From positions 1 through 24,455 of the forward strand of contig QYQI01000110.1 in NCBI GenBank assembly GCA_007280825.1: 24,455 nt of DNA, in the 5' to 3' direction. Source of the stretch: Ignavibacteriales bacterium (GTDB taxonomy: Bacteria; Bacteroidota; Ignavibacteria; Ignavibacteriales; Melioribacteraceae). Positions 1 through 7,776 of this stretch are shown here, one piece after another (position 1 is the first letter of the stretch; each line of letters begins with the position of its first letter). A program made the translations under genes and the position numbers. The notes under the pieces were generated by a model that saw only the letters and a program-made list of their open reading frames with translations, had not been told where the DNA came from and ran no database searches.

Positions 1-296
1 AAAATAGGAAATCCTAAAAGATCGAAAATGTTGTAAACATTATCTTTCATGTTGGAAAACTTTATGTCGCCTTTGTTTTCCCTCATAGTTTCCACATAAG
101 CCATAAAGACTCCAAGCCCCGCACTGCTGATATATTTCAACTCGTTGAAGTTAACAACAACTTTAAACTGTCTTTCATCAAGCAGTTTGTTGAAAATATT
201 TTCGAGCTCGGGCGCTGTGTGGGCATCAAGATACCCTTTCACATCAATTACACTTACGGAACCGACACCCCGTAAGTTTACATTGAACTCCGCCAT
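1..296 (-). CDS. STAS-domain anti-sigma factor antagonist (partial, 3' end outside window)
   Basis: The first 98 codons of a SpoIIAA/RsbV-like protein read leftward from an ATG at 296-294 and run off the window edge. The visible part starts MAEFNVNLRG and contains the STAS signature YISSAGLG at residues 55-62; by alignment with SpoIIAA the phosphorylated serine would be Ser58. In this family the unphosphorylated form binds an RsbW/SpoIIAB-type kinase and releases its partner, and a PP2C phosphatase of the RsbU/SpoIIE type reactivates the phosphorylated form. Such a phosphatase lies immediately upstream, with only 18 bases between its stop codon and this start, so the two are almost certainly co-transcribed and functionally paired. 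A GGAG Shine-Dalgarno sequence sits about 9 bases before the ATG. The C-terminal end cannot be seen. Confidence 0.9.
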   Translation of the reverse strand, partial: MAEFNVNLRGVGSVSVIDVKGYLDAHTAPELENIFNKLLDERQFKVVVNFNELKYISSAGLGVFMAYVETMRENKGDIKFSNMKDNVYNIFDLLGFPI

Positions 297-314
297 TAAA
301 TATCTCCGCTTTAA

Positions 315-2360
315 TTAATTATTTTTATTCCACTTGAATATTACAAGTGTGATGTCATCATGTTGAGAATGATTTTTTGAAAACAGACTCAACTCTTTCA
401 TGACTGCACTAGAAATTAGATCTAAACTTTTTTCGCGATTATTGAGAACAATTGTATCTAATCTATCATAACCGAAATCTTCTTCCTTATGATTCTTTGC
501 TTCCGGGATACCATCAGAATAACATATAATAATATCATTATTCTTTAATTGAATTTCCATTTCTTTTAATGAAGAAGCAAATCCAGTGTTGTAATCGAGA
601 CCCAAACCAATCCCAGGTGGTTGAATGCTTTCTATTCTGCCGCCGCTGCATAGTAAAATTGGTGTATGTCCTGCTCTTGCAAAATTTAGTAACCCGTTTT
701 TCTTATCTATAATACCATATATAGCAGTCACGAAATTTCTTTTATCCAAACTTCTTTTTAATGTATCATTTGCTTTGATCAAGAGCTCTTTTGGGTTTGT
801 AATAATTTTCGATAACGATTCAAAAATACCTTTTACTTCTGCCATAATAAATGCTGAGCTAATTCCTTTACCGGAAACATCAGCAACTACAAATCCGAGG
901 AGATCGTCAGTAAGTTCAAAAAAATCGTAGTAATCTCCACCTACTTCAAATGCCGGAACAAATAGTGCAGAAATTTCAAGCCGGCTTGAAGTTGGGACTG
1001 AACTCGGGAGAATTTTCCTTTGAATATCTCGGGCAACATCAAGTTCTTTTTCTAATCTTTCTTTCTCGATTGATTCTTCAATCAGCTTAGCATTTTCTAA
1101 TGCTACTGCAGCATAATCTGCAAAAGCTTGAACTGCTTTTTTCTCATCCTGGTCAAAATTATTATCTCTCTGTCTTGCAGCAAAAAGATATCCGTTAATT
1201 TTCTTTTGAACTTTTAAAGGAGCAATTGCAATAGATTTGAATTTCTGCCCGCTTTCGTTTGTGTTGGATATGATTGAATCATATTGAATAATTTCAATGG
1301 AATCATAATCGTTTTCACCGGATCCTAAAAGATTATTAGTAATTTTATCCGCATCAACATACCCTATATTATGAACAGAACTTAACTCAATATTTTTAGC
1401 TGATTTTAATACAAGCCAGGCGGAATCAGAATTACAAACTCTTGCTGTTATTGTTGTGATCGTTTCCGCTAATTCCTTAAAATCAAAAACTTGTGTGATG
1501 AGATTAGTTAGATCCATCAAAGAAGAAACTTCTTCAGCTTTTCTATCAAATGCTTCAGCAGTAGGTAAATGGAAAAGTGTTGTAAAGAATATTACACCAA
1601 AATTTATTGTTCCATAAATCATAACCAGACTCATAAATGTATGAAGCCCCGGAGAGAAAGAGTAAACGATTTGACGCATCATACTATGACTAGTAAAAGT
1701 TGCAAAATTCATTCCGAATAAAGCGGAAAGAATTATTGAGATTAATAACAAATAGTATTTCTGTCTTTTAGTAAGAAAGGCAATCCAAGAAACTCGGGTA
1801 GAATTAAGACAAATTAAAACAATTGTTACTACATAAAATGCATCTTTAGGATAATCGAAAGAAGAATCAAAGAGAATTAAAATATTAGAGAAAAAGCTCA
1901 GGGCAAAGAAAACAAGCATAGTGTTATAGAAAGTGCTGAGATCTTTCTTCTGACGAAGAAAAAATAATTCACGGAATGTTGAAAAGATATAAACTATTGA
2001 TCCGATAAAAACAAATGTTAATAACACAGAAAACAGAGAATTGAAAAATCCAATTCCCTTACTGCTATCTGAAGAACCTAAAATTGAATTTGCAATTGAA
2101 ACTATAAAGAATATTAGTGCGGCAAGAATTCCAGCATTTAATACTAAAGTTAAAGGAGAATCAACTTTAGAGTTCAAGAACTGGTGGACATAATGATAAA
2201 GGAAAAAAACTGAGAGAAATACAAGTAACTCATTTATGATTGCAAGAACAGTGGACCCATGAAGCGGAAAGATCAAGTTGAATAAAAAAAGCAATATGGA
2301 AACTAGGATTGCATTTTCAAGTCCTCGTGAACGAGCAATATTTTTTAATTGATTGCGCAT
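315..2360 (-). CDS. Membrane-bound GAF/SpoIIE-type serine phosphatase (RsbU-like)
   Basis: This 681-residue PP2C-type phosphatase most likely dephosphorylates a STAS protein in response to a membrane signal. Residues 1-265 hold about eight hydrophobic helices (near 16-32, 38-58, 72-93, 105-126, 144-164, 172-195, 202-222 and 240-264). Next come a GAF-like region (about 278-425) and a helical linker containing the ARDIQRKILP motif typical before SpoIIE domains. The catalytic domain (about 455-681) has all metal-binding motifs intact: EVGGDYYDFF near 472-481, ADVSGKG, RAGHTP, YSDG at 614-617 and the final HDD at 667-669. The enzyme should therefore be active. It is the third gene of the operon started by the ECF sigma factor, 49 bases after the preceding gene, and is followed by a STAS gene. 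The signal sensed by the membrane or GAF part is unknown. Confidence 0.93.
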   Translation of the reverse strand: MRNQLKNIARSRGLENAILVSILLFLFNLIFPLHGSTVLAIINELLVFLSVFFLYHYVHQFLNSKVDSPLTLVLNAGILAALIFFIVSIANSILGSSDSSKGIGFFNSLFSVLLTFVFIGSIVYIFSTFRELFFLRQKKDLSTFYNTMLVFFALSFFSNILILFDSSFDYPKDAFYVVTIVLICLNSTRVSWIAFLTKRQKYYLLLISIILSALFGMNFATFTSHSMMRQIVYSFSPGLHTFMSLVMIYGTINFGVIFFTTLFHLPTAEAFDRKAEEVSSLMDLTNLITQVFDFKELAETITTITARVCNSDSAWLVLKSAKNIELSSVHNIGYVDADKITNNLLGSGENDYDSIEIIQYDSIISNTNESGQKFKSIAIAPLKVQKKINGYLFAARQRDNNFDQDEKKAVQAFADYAAVALENAKLIEESIEKERLEKELDVARDIQRKILPSSVPTSSRLEISALFVPAFEVGGDYYDFFELTDDLLGFVVADVSGKGISSAFIMAEVKGIFESLSKIITNPKELLIKANDTLKRSLDKRNFVTAIYGIIDKKNGLLNFARAGHTPILLCSGGRIESIQPPGIGLGLDYNTGFASSLKEMEIQLKNNDIIICYSDGIPEAKNHKEEDFGYDRLDTIVLNNREKSLDLISSAVMKELSLFSKNHSQHDDITLVIFKWNKNN

Positions 2361-2409
2361 ATTTTACAATTTTGTTCCTAATAAATTTATTTTTTCAATT
2401 TCCATAATG

Positions 2410-3702
2410 TTAGTTCACACTTGTTGAATCGGTTTTCCTATGTTTATACTTTTTTAGATCTTTCTTCAATTTCATCATAGCTTCACGAATTTTTCTCTTT
2501 GCCGACGAATCTTTTGCAGTGTATTTATGGCTAGCGATTGAATCCATCTTGGCACCAAACTTTTCCAGTTCGCTAAAATCCTGCTTAGAAAGCAATTCCA
2601 TAGTTTTATTCACTATTTCATAAGGATCAATTAGTTTTGTTTGTTTATCATTACCGGCATTAGGCGGAGCGTAAATTTTTGGTGGCTTATGTGATTTAGT
2701 TTGAGAAACAAAAACGGGTATGGAAATATTCTTTAATTGTTTTGCTGCTTCATTTAATTTTACTCTTATGCTATCGGAAATCATATCTGACAAACCATTA
2801 ATCGTTTCTGCAGGAATTACTACTTTAAATAGATTAGAATCCAATTTGAATGAATAATCTGATTCAACCGCAATTGAATGTTTATTTTTTACTTTCTCAG
2901 GCATAACATCAAAGTTAAAATCATACTTAGGCATTGGAGGATGTCCGACAGATTTACTCTTTTCAAAATCTGCTAAATGTTTATTGAATTTTTCCTGATC
3001 CCACTTAAAATAAGTTCTTGCAACAGTATCTGGTGAAATAAGGATATATTCATTCTGCGGAATTTCTTTAGCAGAAACGATCATGTTCGAAATTTTTTCG
3101 TTGTTATAAAATTTATAAGCATTCGGAAAAAGTTCTTTCGATTTAGTTTCATCAACTTTTTGTGCAAATGATATAATATCCGCAAGTACAGCCTGCTGTA
3201 AGACTGGTAGTCTTGGATTTACAGCAATTGTGCTTTTATCATTTACTAACACTGATGAGTAGATTTCTTTTTTATACGAATTTAATATCGAATCAGCTTC
3301 CGCTTTTTGTTTTTTATTCAATCCAAGAAGTTTTACAAATGTATCATAATTTTTAGTCTGCTGGTTATAGGAGGCGGGTTTTATTTCATATATATTATTA
3401 CCGGGTTCATCTTTCGAAATCAACAGAACTTTATTTTTCCCTTTATCAAGCGGAATGCTCTGATACAACGCAAAGTTAAAAACATCTTCATTGTTAATTT
3501 CAGTCTCAAAGAGAAGCGGTTTTAAATTTTTAGCTAAAGCAAGTAAGTTGTTTTTTCCTGTTTCGATTATTCTGCTAATGTCTCTCCTATTATATTTGAA
3601 AAAGAACATCAGTGCTATAGTGAGCAAAAATAAAATAATATAGGGGACTACTTTTTTAAATTTATCAATGTTTGTTATTTTTTTTTTTGCTTGTCCTTCC
3701 AT
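2410..3702 (-). CDS. Membrane-anchored protein of unknown function in the ECF sigma operon
   Basis: I do not recognise this 430-residue protein. It has a basic, lysine-rich N-terminus, one hydrophobic helix at about residues 18-36, and then a roughly 390-residue soluble region presumably outside the cytoplasmic membrane, rich in lysine, serine and asparagine and with no recognisable catalytic motif. The last 60 residues are strongly charged and probably helical. It starts 3 bases after the stop of the ECF sigma gene, so translation is probably coupled. The position suggests a sigma regulator, but the cytoplasmic part would be only about 17 residues, much shorter than the sigma-binding domain of classical anti-sigma factors, and there is no zinc-binding HxxxCxxC motif. 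A sensor or envelope role is equally possible. An A11 tract covers codons 4-8. Confidence 0.8.
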   Translation of the reverse strand: MEGQAKKKITNIDKFKKVVPYIILFLLTIALMFFFKYNRRDISRIIETGKNNLLALAKNLKPLLFETEINNEDVFNFALYQSIPLDKGKNKVLLISKDEPGNNIYEIKPASYNQQTKNYDTFVKLLGLNKKQKAEADSILNSYKKEIYSSVLVNDKSTIAVNPRLPVLQQAVLADIISFAQKVDETKSKELFPNAYKFYNNEKISNMIVSAKEIPQNEYILISPDTVARTYFKWDQEKFNKHLADFEKSKSVGHPPMPKYDFNFDVMPEKVKNKHSIAVESDYSFKLDSNLFKVVIPAETINGLSDMISDSIRVKLNEAAKQLKNISIPVFVSQTKSHKPPKIYAPPNAGNDKQTKLIDPYEIVNKTMELLSKQDFSELEKFGAKMDSIASHKYTAKDSSAKRKIREAMMKLKKDLKKYKHRKTDSTSVN

Positions 3703-3705
3703 ATG

Positions 3706-4305
3706 CTAAGCTCTTAATTCTTTTTGATATGGTTCAAGAATCAATTTTAAACTTTCACGCGCACGAAATATTCTTGATTTAATTGTTCCGACCTCTGTTC
3801 CCATTTGATCTGCAATTTCTTTATAACTAAATCCATCAATATCTCTCATCACAAGAGGAGTTCTCAATTTTTCAGGAAGCTTTTCAATTGCTCTTCTTAC
3901 CAGATTTGGAATATCAACATTTTCAAAAAATGGTCCGGTACCATATTCAGTATCAGTATCTTTTATAGGGACAAAAATGCTTCGCACTCTTTTTTTACGA
4001 AGATAATCTCTGCACTTGTTAACTGTTATTCTATATAACCATGTAGTAAATTTTGATTCGAACCGAAATTCATTGAGCTTATGATAAACACTAATAAAAA
4101 CATCTTGAGAAATATCATCAACAAATTCTGCATCGCCCAAAGTTAAAAAGATTAAATTTCTAACCTTATCTTTATGTTTGATGACTAGTGTTCGAAATGT
4201 TGTATCATTACCTTTAATGAAGGCTTTAATTAATATAAAGTCTTCATCTTTCTCATTCTTGCCTTCGCTAAAATCAAATGTCTCTTGGTCTTTTAATAAA
4301 TCCAT
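3706..4305 (-). CDS. RNA polymerase ECF-type sigma factor (RpoE family)
   Basis: This 199-residue sigma-70 family protein has the two-domain layout of extracytoplasmic-function factors. Region 2 spans about residues 25-107 and includes DISQDVFISVYHKL followed by the FTTWLYRITVNKCRDYLR core. Region 4 spans about 137-190, with GFSYKEIADQMG as the helix-turn-helix and TIKSRIFRARESL as the promoter-recognition helix. The lengths fit a complete ECF factor without extra domains. The ATG at 4305-4303 is the only reasonable start: no other in-frame ATG, GTG or TTG occurs before region 2. There is no Shine-Dalgarno sequence before it, and an ECF-type promoter lies so close that the message is probably leaderless. 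It leads an operon with a membrane protein, a SpoIIE-type phosphatase and a STAS protein, an unusual partnership for an ECF factor. Confidence 0.95.
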   Translation of the reverse strand: MDLLKDQETFDFSEGKNEKDEDFILIKAFIKGNDTTFRTLVIKHKDKVRNLIFLTLGDAEFVDDISQDVFISVYHKLNEFRFESKFTTWLYRITVNKCRDYLRKKRVRSIFVPIKDTDTEYGTGPFFENVDIPNLVRRAIEKLPEKLRTPLVMRDIDGFSYKEIADQMGTEVGTIKSRIFRARESLKLILEPYQKELRA

Positions 4306-4538
4306 ACTTTTAGACGATGATGGGGGTTTATTGTTCCTTTCAAACTAAGCATTTCTGAAATCATTTTTTCAAAAGAAACAGAGATAAAATGACTTTCTTT
4401 TTACTCGAGTATTCAATAATTTACTTATGAATATAAATATTTGTGCAATATTATATCCAATCTGTAAATTTTTTATTTTGATTATCGTTGTAAAATATAA
4501 AATTGATATATAACTTAATTTAAAATTCAGGAGAAAAT
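4306..4538. other. Divergent intergenic region between the sigma operon and the STAS gene
   Basis: This 233-base spacer serves both directions. The leftward ECF-type promoter occupies 4310-4337. Near the centre is a perfect 10-base palindrome, TACTCGAGTA, at 4402-4411, a possible operator half-way between the two genes. The rightward STAS gene has an AGGAG ribosome-binding site at about 4529-4533, but I could not find a convincing promoter for it: TTGATT at 4478-4483 has no well-spaced partner. The rest is AT-rich without a clear signal. Confidence 0.4.
4310..4337 (-). promoter_or_regulatory. ECF-type (sigma-E-like) promoter of the sigma operon
   Basis: Read on the minus strand, GGAAC (4337-4333) is followed after 18 bases by TCTAA (4314-4310); the hexamer GTCTAA covers 4315-4310. 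This matches the classical sigma-E layout GGAACTT-N16-TCTRA in both sequence and spacing. A start point 5-8 bases downstream would fall at about 4305-4302, on the ATG of the ECF sigma gene itself. The sigma factor therefore probably drives its own operon, from a leaderless transcript. The motif match is direct; the autoregulation is inferred. Confidence 0.75.
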
Positions 4539-4877
4539 ATGAAGGTTAAAACAATTGAGAAATATGGAGCTGTTGTAATAGAATTAAAAGGAAATGTTAT
4601 GGGCGGTCCTGAAGCTCAGGAATTCAGCGATACCCTTCATAAACTTATTGATGGCGATAAGAAAAATGTAATTGTTGATTTAGCTGAAACAAAATTCATG
4701 AATAGTTCTGGTCTCGGTATGCTTATAAGTGGCTACACAACCATGAAGAATGGCGGCGGTTCAATGAAACTTGCTAATGCTACAGAAAAAATCGAAAGTT
4801 TACTTGTAATTACAAAACTTATAACGGTTTTTGAACATTATACATCTGTTGATGACGCTGTTAATAGTTTTAAATAA
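4539..4877 (+). CDS. STAS-domain anti-anti-sigma factor (SpoIIAA/RsbV-like)
   Basis: This complete 112-residue single-domain STAS protein has the family's usual length. It carries the phosphorylation motif FMNSSGLG at residues 53-60; by alignment with SpoIIAA (DSSGLG) the target serine is Ser56, with Asn55 replacing the common aspartate. The ATG has a good AGGAG ribosome-binding site 6-10 bases upstream. It is transcribed away from the ECF sigma/phosphatase operon and ends at its own terminator, so it is a single-gene unit. It is a paralogue of the STAS protein at the left edge of the window: the first has ISSAGLG and this one NSSGLG. Both could be substrates of the SpoIIE-type phosphatase at 315-2360, but the pairing is inferred from proximity only. 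Confidence 0.93.
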   Translation: MKVKTIEKYGAVVIELKGNVMGGPEAQEFSDTLHKLIDGDKKNVIVDLAETKFMNSSGLGMLISGYTTMKNGGGSMKLANATEKIESLLVITKLITVFEHYTSVDDAVNSFK

Positions 4878-4905
4878 TCCTTTACAGAAATGTTTTACTT
4901 TATAG

Positions 4906-4935
4906 CTCCGGTATAAAAATACCGGAGTATTTTTT
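4906..4935 (+). terminator. Rho-independent terminator of the STAS gene
   Basis: CTCCGGTAT (4906-4914) pairs perfectly with ATACCGGAG (4919-4927) around an AAAA loop, giving a 9-bp stem with a GC-rich middle. It is followed by TA and six T residues (4930-4935). It lies 28 bases after the STAS stop codon and separates that gene from purA. Confidence 0.92.
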
Positions 4936-4961
4936 CCCTACCAATTTTTACCGAGGCATAA

Positions 4962-6230
4962 ATGAGTGTTACTGTAATTGTCGGCAGTCAGTGGGGCGAT
5001 GAAGGAAAAGGAAAAATCGTCGATATCCTAAGTGAGCGTTACGAAATTGTGGTGCGCTATCAAGGCGGGGCTAATGCCGGACATACAGTTCTGGTCGGAG
5101 ATCAACAATTTATTCTACATCTTATTCCATCCGGAATATTGCGTGAGAATGTTTTATGTTTTATTGGTAACGGTGTAGTAATAGATCCCAAAGCTTTACT
5201 TGAAGAAATAAAATTATTAGAAGGATTGGGAATTAGTATTGCTGGAAGACTCTTCATTAGTCAAAACGCTCACTTGATTATGCCTTATCATAAACTATTA
5301 GATTCGATTAATGAAAGCGGGAATTCTAAGATAGGAACTACCGGAAGAGGTATTGGGCCGTGTTACATTGATAAATACGCACGAAAAGGAATTAGAATTG
5401 TTGATCTATTAGATCACAAAGTTCTTGAAGAAAAAATTAAACTAAATATCGAAGAGAAAAATAATTTACTCAAGAAAGTGTACAATCAAGAAGAGCTTAA
5501 TGTAGATGCAATCATTAAAGAATATATAGAATTTGATAAAGCTATTGACCCATATATAACTGACGTTCCAACTGTTTTGAACAATGCCATAGAAGAAGGC
5601 AAATCAATTCTTTTAGAAGGGGCGCAAGGTGCTTTGCTTGATGTTGATTTCGGCACTTATCCATTTGTCACTTCTTCAAATCCTACTTCAGGCGGTGCAA
5701 GCACAGGAAGCGGAATTCCACCAACGAAAATTTCTTCTGTAATGGGAATTGTAAAAGCATATACGACACGTGTTGGCTTAGGTCCCTTTCCAACTGAATT
5801 ACTTGGTGAAGAAGGAGAAAGATTAAGAAAAATTGGCGCTGAATACGGAGCGACTACCGGAAGGCCTAGAAGATGCGGTTGGTTTGATGCATTTCTTTTG
5901 AGTTACTCACGCATGATCAATGGAATCGAACGCGCAGCAATAACTAAACTTGATGTCTTGAGTAATTTTGATCAAATAAAAGTTTGTGTTGCTTATGAAA
6001 TTCAAGGTAAGAAATTAAAATCTTTCCCAACAGATGTTAACAAACTTATGAATGTTACTCCGATTTATGAATCGCTTCCAGGATGGAAAACCGATTTAAC
6101 CAACATTACGAATTATAACGAATTGCCCTCTGAAGCAAAAGATTATTTACAATTCATTTCACAAAAAAGCGGGTTTGAGATCAGCATTATCTCAGTAGGA
6201 CCCAAACGAGATCAGACAATAGAATTATAG
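4962..6230 (+). CDS. purA: Adenylosuccinate synthetase
   Basis: PurA joins IMP and aspartate using GTP to make adenylosuccinate, the first committed step from IMP to AMP, in the cytosol. The 422-residue length is typical. Residues 8-21 carry the GSQWGDEGKGK P-loop-like motif with catalytic Asp13, and His41 lies in GGANAGHTV, both at the same numbers as in the E. coli enzyme. Further family signatures are GTTGRGIGP, LLEGAQG with the following DVDFGTYPFVTSSN, the TTRVGLGPFPTE loop and TTGRPRRCGWFD. The ATG has a GAGG ribosome-binding site 5-8 bases upstream. The gene follows the terminator of the STAS gene and is probably its own unit; the histidine kinase starts 84 bases later. Nothing looks unusual. 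Confidence 0.98.
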   Translation: MSVTVIVGSQWGDEGKGKIVDILSERYEIVVRYQGGANAGHTVLVGDQQFILHLIPSGILRENVLCFIGNGVVIDPKALLEEIKLLEGLGISIAGRLFISQNAHLIMPYHKLLDSINESGNSKIGTTGRGIGPCYIDKYARKGIRIVDLLDHKVLEEKIKLNIEEKNNLLKKVYNQEELNVDAIIKEYIEFDKAIDPYITDVPTVLNNAIEEGKSILLEGAQGALLDVDFGTYPFVTSSNPTSGGASTGSGIPPTKISSVMGIVKAYTTRVGLGPFPTELLGEEGERLRKIGAEYGATTGRPRRCGWFDAFLLSYSRMINGIERAAITKLDVLSNFDQIKVCVAYEIQGKKLKSFPTDVNKLMNVTPIYESLPGWKTDLTNITNYNELPSEAKDYLQFISQKSGFEISIISVGPKRDQTIEL

Positions 6231-6314
6231 AATAATTTTTACCATATCTAAAATTTAATTAACAAAATCCGTTTTTGTAAATTCCATTTAGTTTTTTTCT
6301 CTTAGGAGAGTAAA

Positions 6315-7538
6315 ATGAAAATGACCGGCGGTCCCGCCTCAATGAATATTAAACTTGCACTAATTATTGTTGGTGCAACGATTGCGCTCGGAACACTTTA
6401 TTACACTCAAAATCTAGTAGGCAGACTACAGCAACGAGAAAAAGATATTGTTCAGTTATATGCCAGTAGTCTTGAATACGGTGCAAGTACAGAAACGATA
6501 AATTCCGACTTTACATTTGTCTTTCAAAACATAATTAAAAGAATTGATTTCCCTCTTATTCTAACTGATCAAAATGACCAGGTAAATTCCACTGGAATTG
6601 TAAGCGGTTACAAAAATATTGGACACGATCCAAAACTATCCGATCAAAAATTAAAAATTTTTCTCCAGGAAAAAGTAACTGAGCTCTCTAAACAACACGC
6701 TCCCATTTTAGTTAAATCACCTGACGATAAAATTATTTCAAAGATTTTTTATGGTGATTCTGATATAATCCAGCGTCTTCGTTTTTACCCTTATCTGCAA
6801 ATATTATTTGCTCTAGTTTTTCTGATCATCGCTTATACAAGTTTCAGTTACGTTAAAAAAAGTGAGCAAAGAAATATTTGGGTAGGAATGTCTAAAGAAA
6901 CAGCTCATCAACTTGGTACACCTATTTCTAGTATTATGGGCTGGAATGAAATGTTGAAAATGAATTATTCTAATCATGATAAAGTACTGGATATTTCAGA
7001 TGAGATTAGTAGCGATCTAACACGATTAAGTAAAATTACAAAACGATTTTCAAAAATCGGTTCAAAACCAGAATTAATAGATGAAAATCCTTACGATATT
7101 ATAGAAAATGTTATCAATTATTTTCAGCGACGTTTACCTCAGCTTGGCAAAAACGTTTTGATTTCTATTGAGGGCAATAAAGGACAAAAAGTAAAACTAA
7201 ATCTTGAATTATTTGAATGGGTAATCGAAAATTTAATTAAGAATGCACTCGATGCAATTGAAAACAAAGAAGGGAAAATTACTTTTAAAGTAGAGCATAA
7301 TCGCAACAAGATTGAAATTGAAGTTACCGATAACGGCAAAGGGATAGAACACAACAGAAGAAAAGATATTTTCCGGCCTGGTTATAGCACTAAAAGAAGG
7401 GGTTGGGGATTGGGATTAAGTTTATCAAAAAGAATTATTGAAGATTATCACAACGGGAAAATTTTTGTAAAACAATCAATCATTAATGTTGGTACTACTT
7501 TTAAAATTATTTTGAATTCATCCGAAGAAATTACCTGA
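6315..7538 (+). CDS. Two-helix membrane sensor histidine kinase (orphan)
   Basis: This 407-residue kinase has membrane helices at about 13-30 and 159-180, enclosing a roughly 125-residue extracytoplasmic sensor region without a recognised fold. The H-box is MSKETAHQLGTPISSIMGW with His198 as phosphate acceptor, the AHQLGTP variant common in Bacteroidota. The ATP-binding domain follows with an N-box (ENLIKNALDAIE), a G1 box (VTDNGKGI) and a G2 box (RGWGLGLSLSKRI), all intact. A strong AGGAGAG ribosome-binding site at 6304-6310 supports the ATG at 6315; the N-terminus MKMTGGPASM precedes another possible ATG at codon 10. No response regulator lies next to it, so its partner is elsewhere. What it senses cannot be told. 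Confidence 0.93.
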   Translation: MKMTGGPASMNIKLALIIVGATIALGTLYYTQNLVGRLQQREKDIVQLYASSLEYGASTETINSDFTFVFQNIIKRIDFPLILTDQNDQVNSTGIVSGYKNIGHDPKLSDQKLKIFLQEKVTELSKQHAPILVKSPDDKIISKIFYGDSDIIQRLRFYPYLQILFALVFLIIAYTSFSYVKKSEQRNIWVGMSKETAHQLGTPISSIMGWNEMLKMNYSNHDKVLDISDEISSDLTRLSKITKRFSKIGSKPELIDENPYDIIENVINYFQRRLPQLGKNVLISIEGNKGQKVKLNLELFEWVIENLIKNALDAIENKEGKITFKVEHNRNKIEIEVTDNGKGIEHNRRKDIFRPGYSTKRRGWGLGLSLSKRIIEDYHNGKIFVKQSIINVGTTFKIILNSSEEIT

Positions 7539-7776
7539 AATATTTTCCTATAAAGTACACCCCCAGATATCCCGATTGATAATCTGATTAGTAATATATA
7601 GGTAAATTCGTTTCCAAATTTCAAGAAAACGCTTATTCTTATTCCCAAACTCAAGGAATGCACTTCTTGCATCAGAAGATAATACTAAAATTTTCTAAAT
7701 ATTTAATTGGTATGTTCTTTGAGTAGATAATAGAGCTCCAATTATTGAATGTGTTAACCCTCCTATATTACAGATC
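7539..7776. other. Gap with no recognised gene, upstream of a strong hairpin
   Basis: Between the histidine kinase and dCMP deaminase there are 358 bases without a convincing gene. The first 238 show no sustained reading frame with a ribosome-binding site on either strand. I see an interrupted repeat ATGCA-CTTCT-TGCAT at 7658-7672 and nothing resembling a known RNA family. The kinase has no clear terminator of its own, so the hairpin at 7777-7811 may serve as a distant one; alternatively the stretch encodes a small RNA or a leader. No promoter for such an RNA could be identified. Confidence 0.4.

Noticed and set aside
2356..2378. A second GGAAC (minus strand, 2378-2374) before the phosphatase gene, suggesting another ECF promoter
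   Set aside because: The bases 18 positions downstream read CAATC rather than TCTAA and lie inside the coding region.
6262..6278. ACAAAA-TCCGT-TTTTGT as a purA terminator
   Set aside because: Six mostly A-T pairs and no T-tract after it.
7448..7672. A 74-codon minus-strand reading frame across the end of the histidine kinase and the following gap
   Set aside because: It lies mostly antisense to the kinase, has no clear ribosome-binding site and shows only the hydrophobic bias expected from AT-rich antisense frames.
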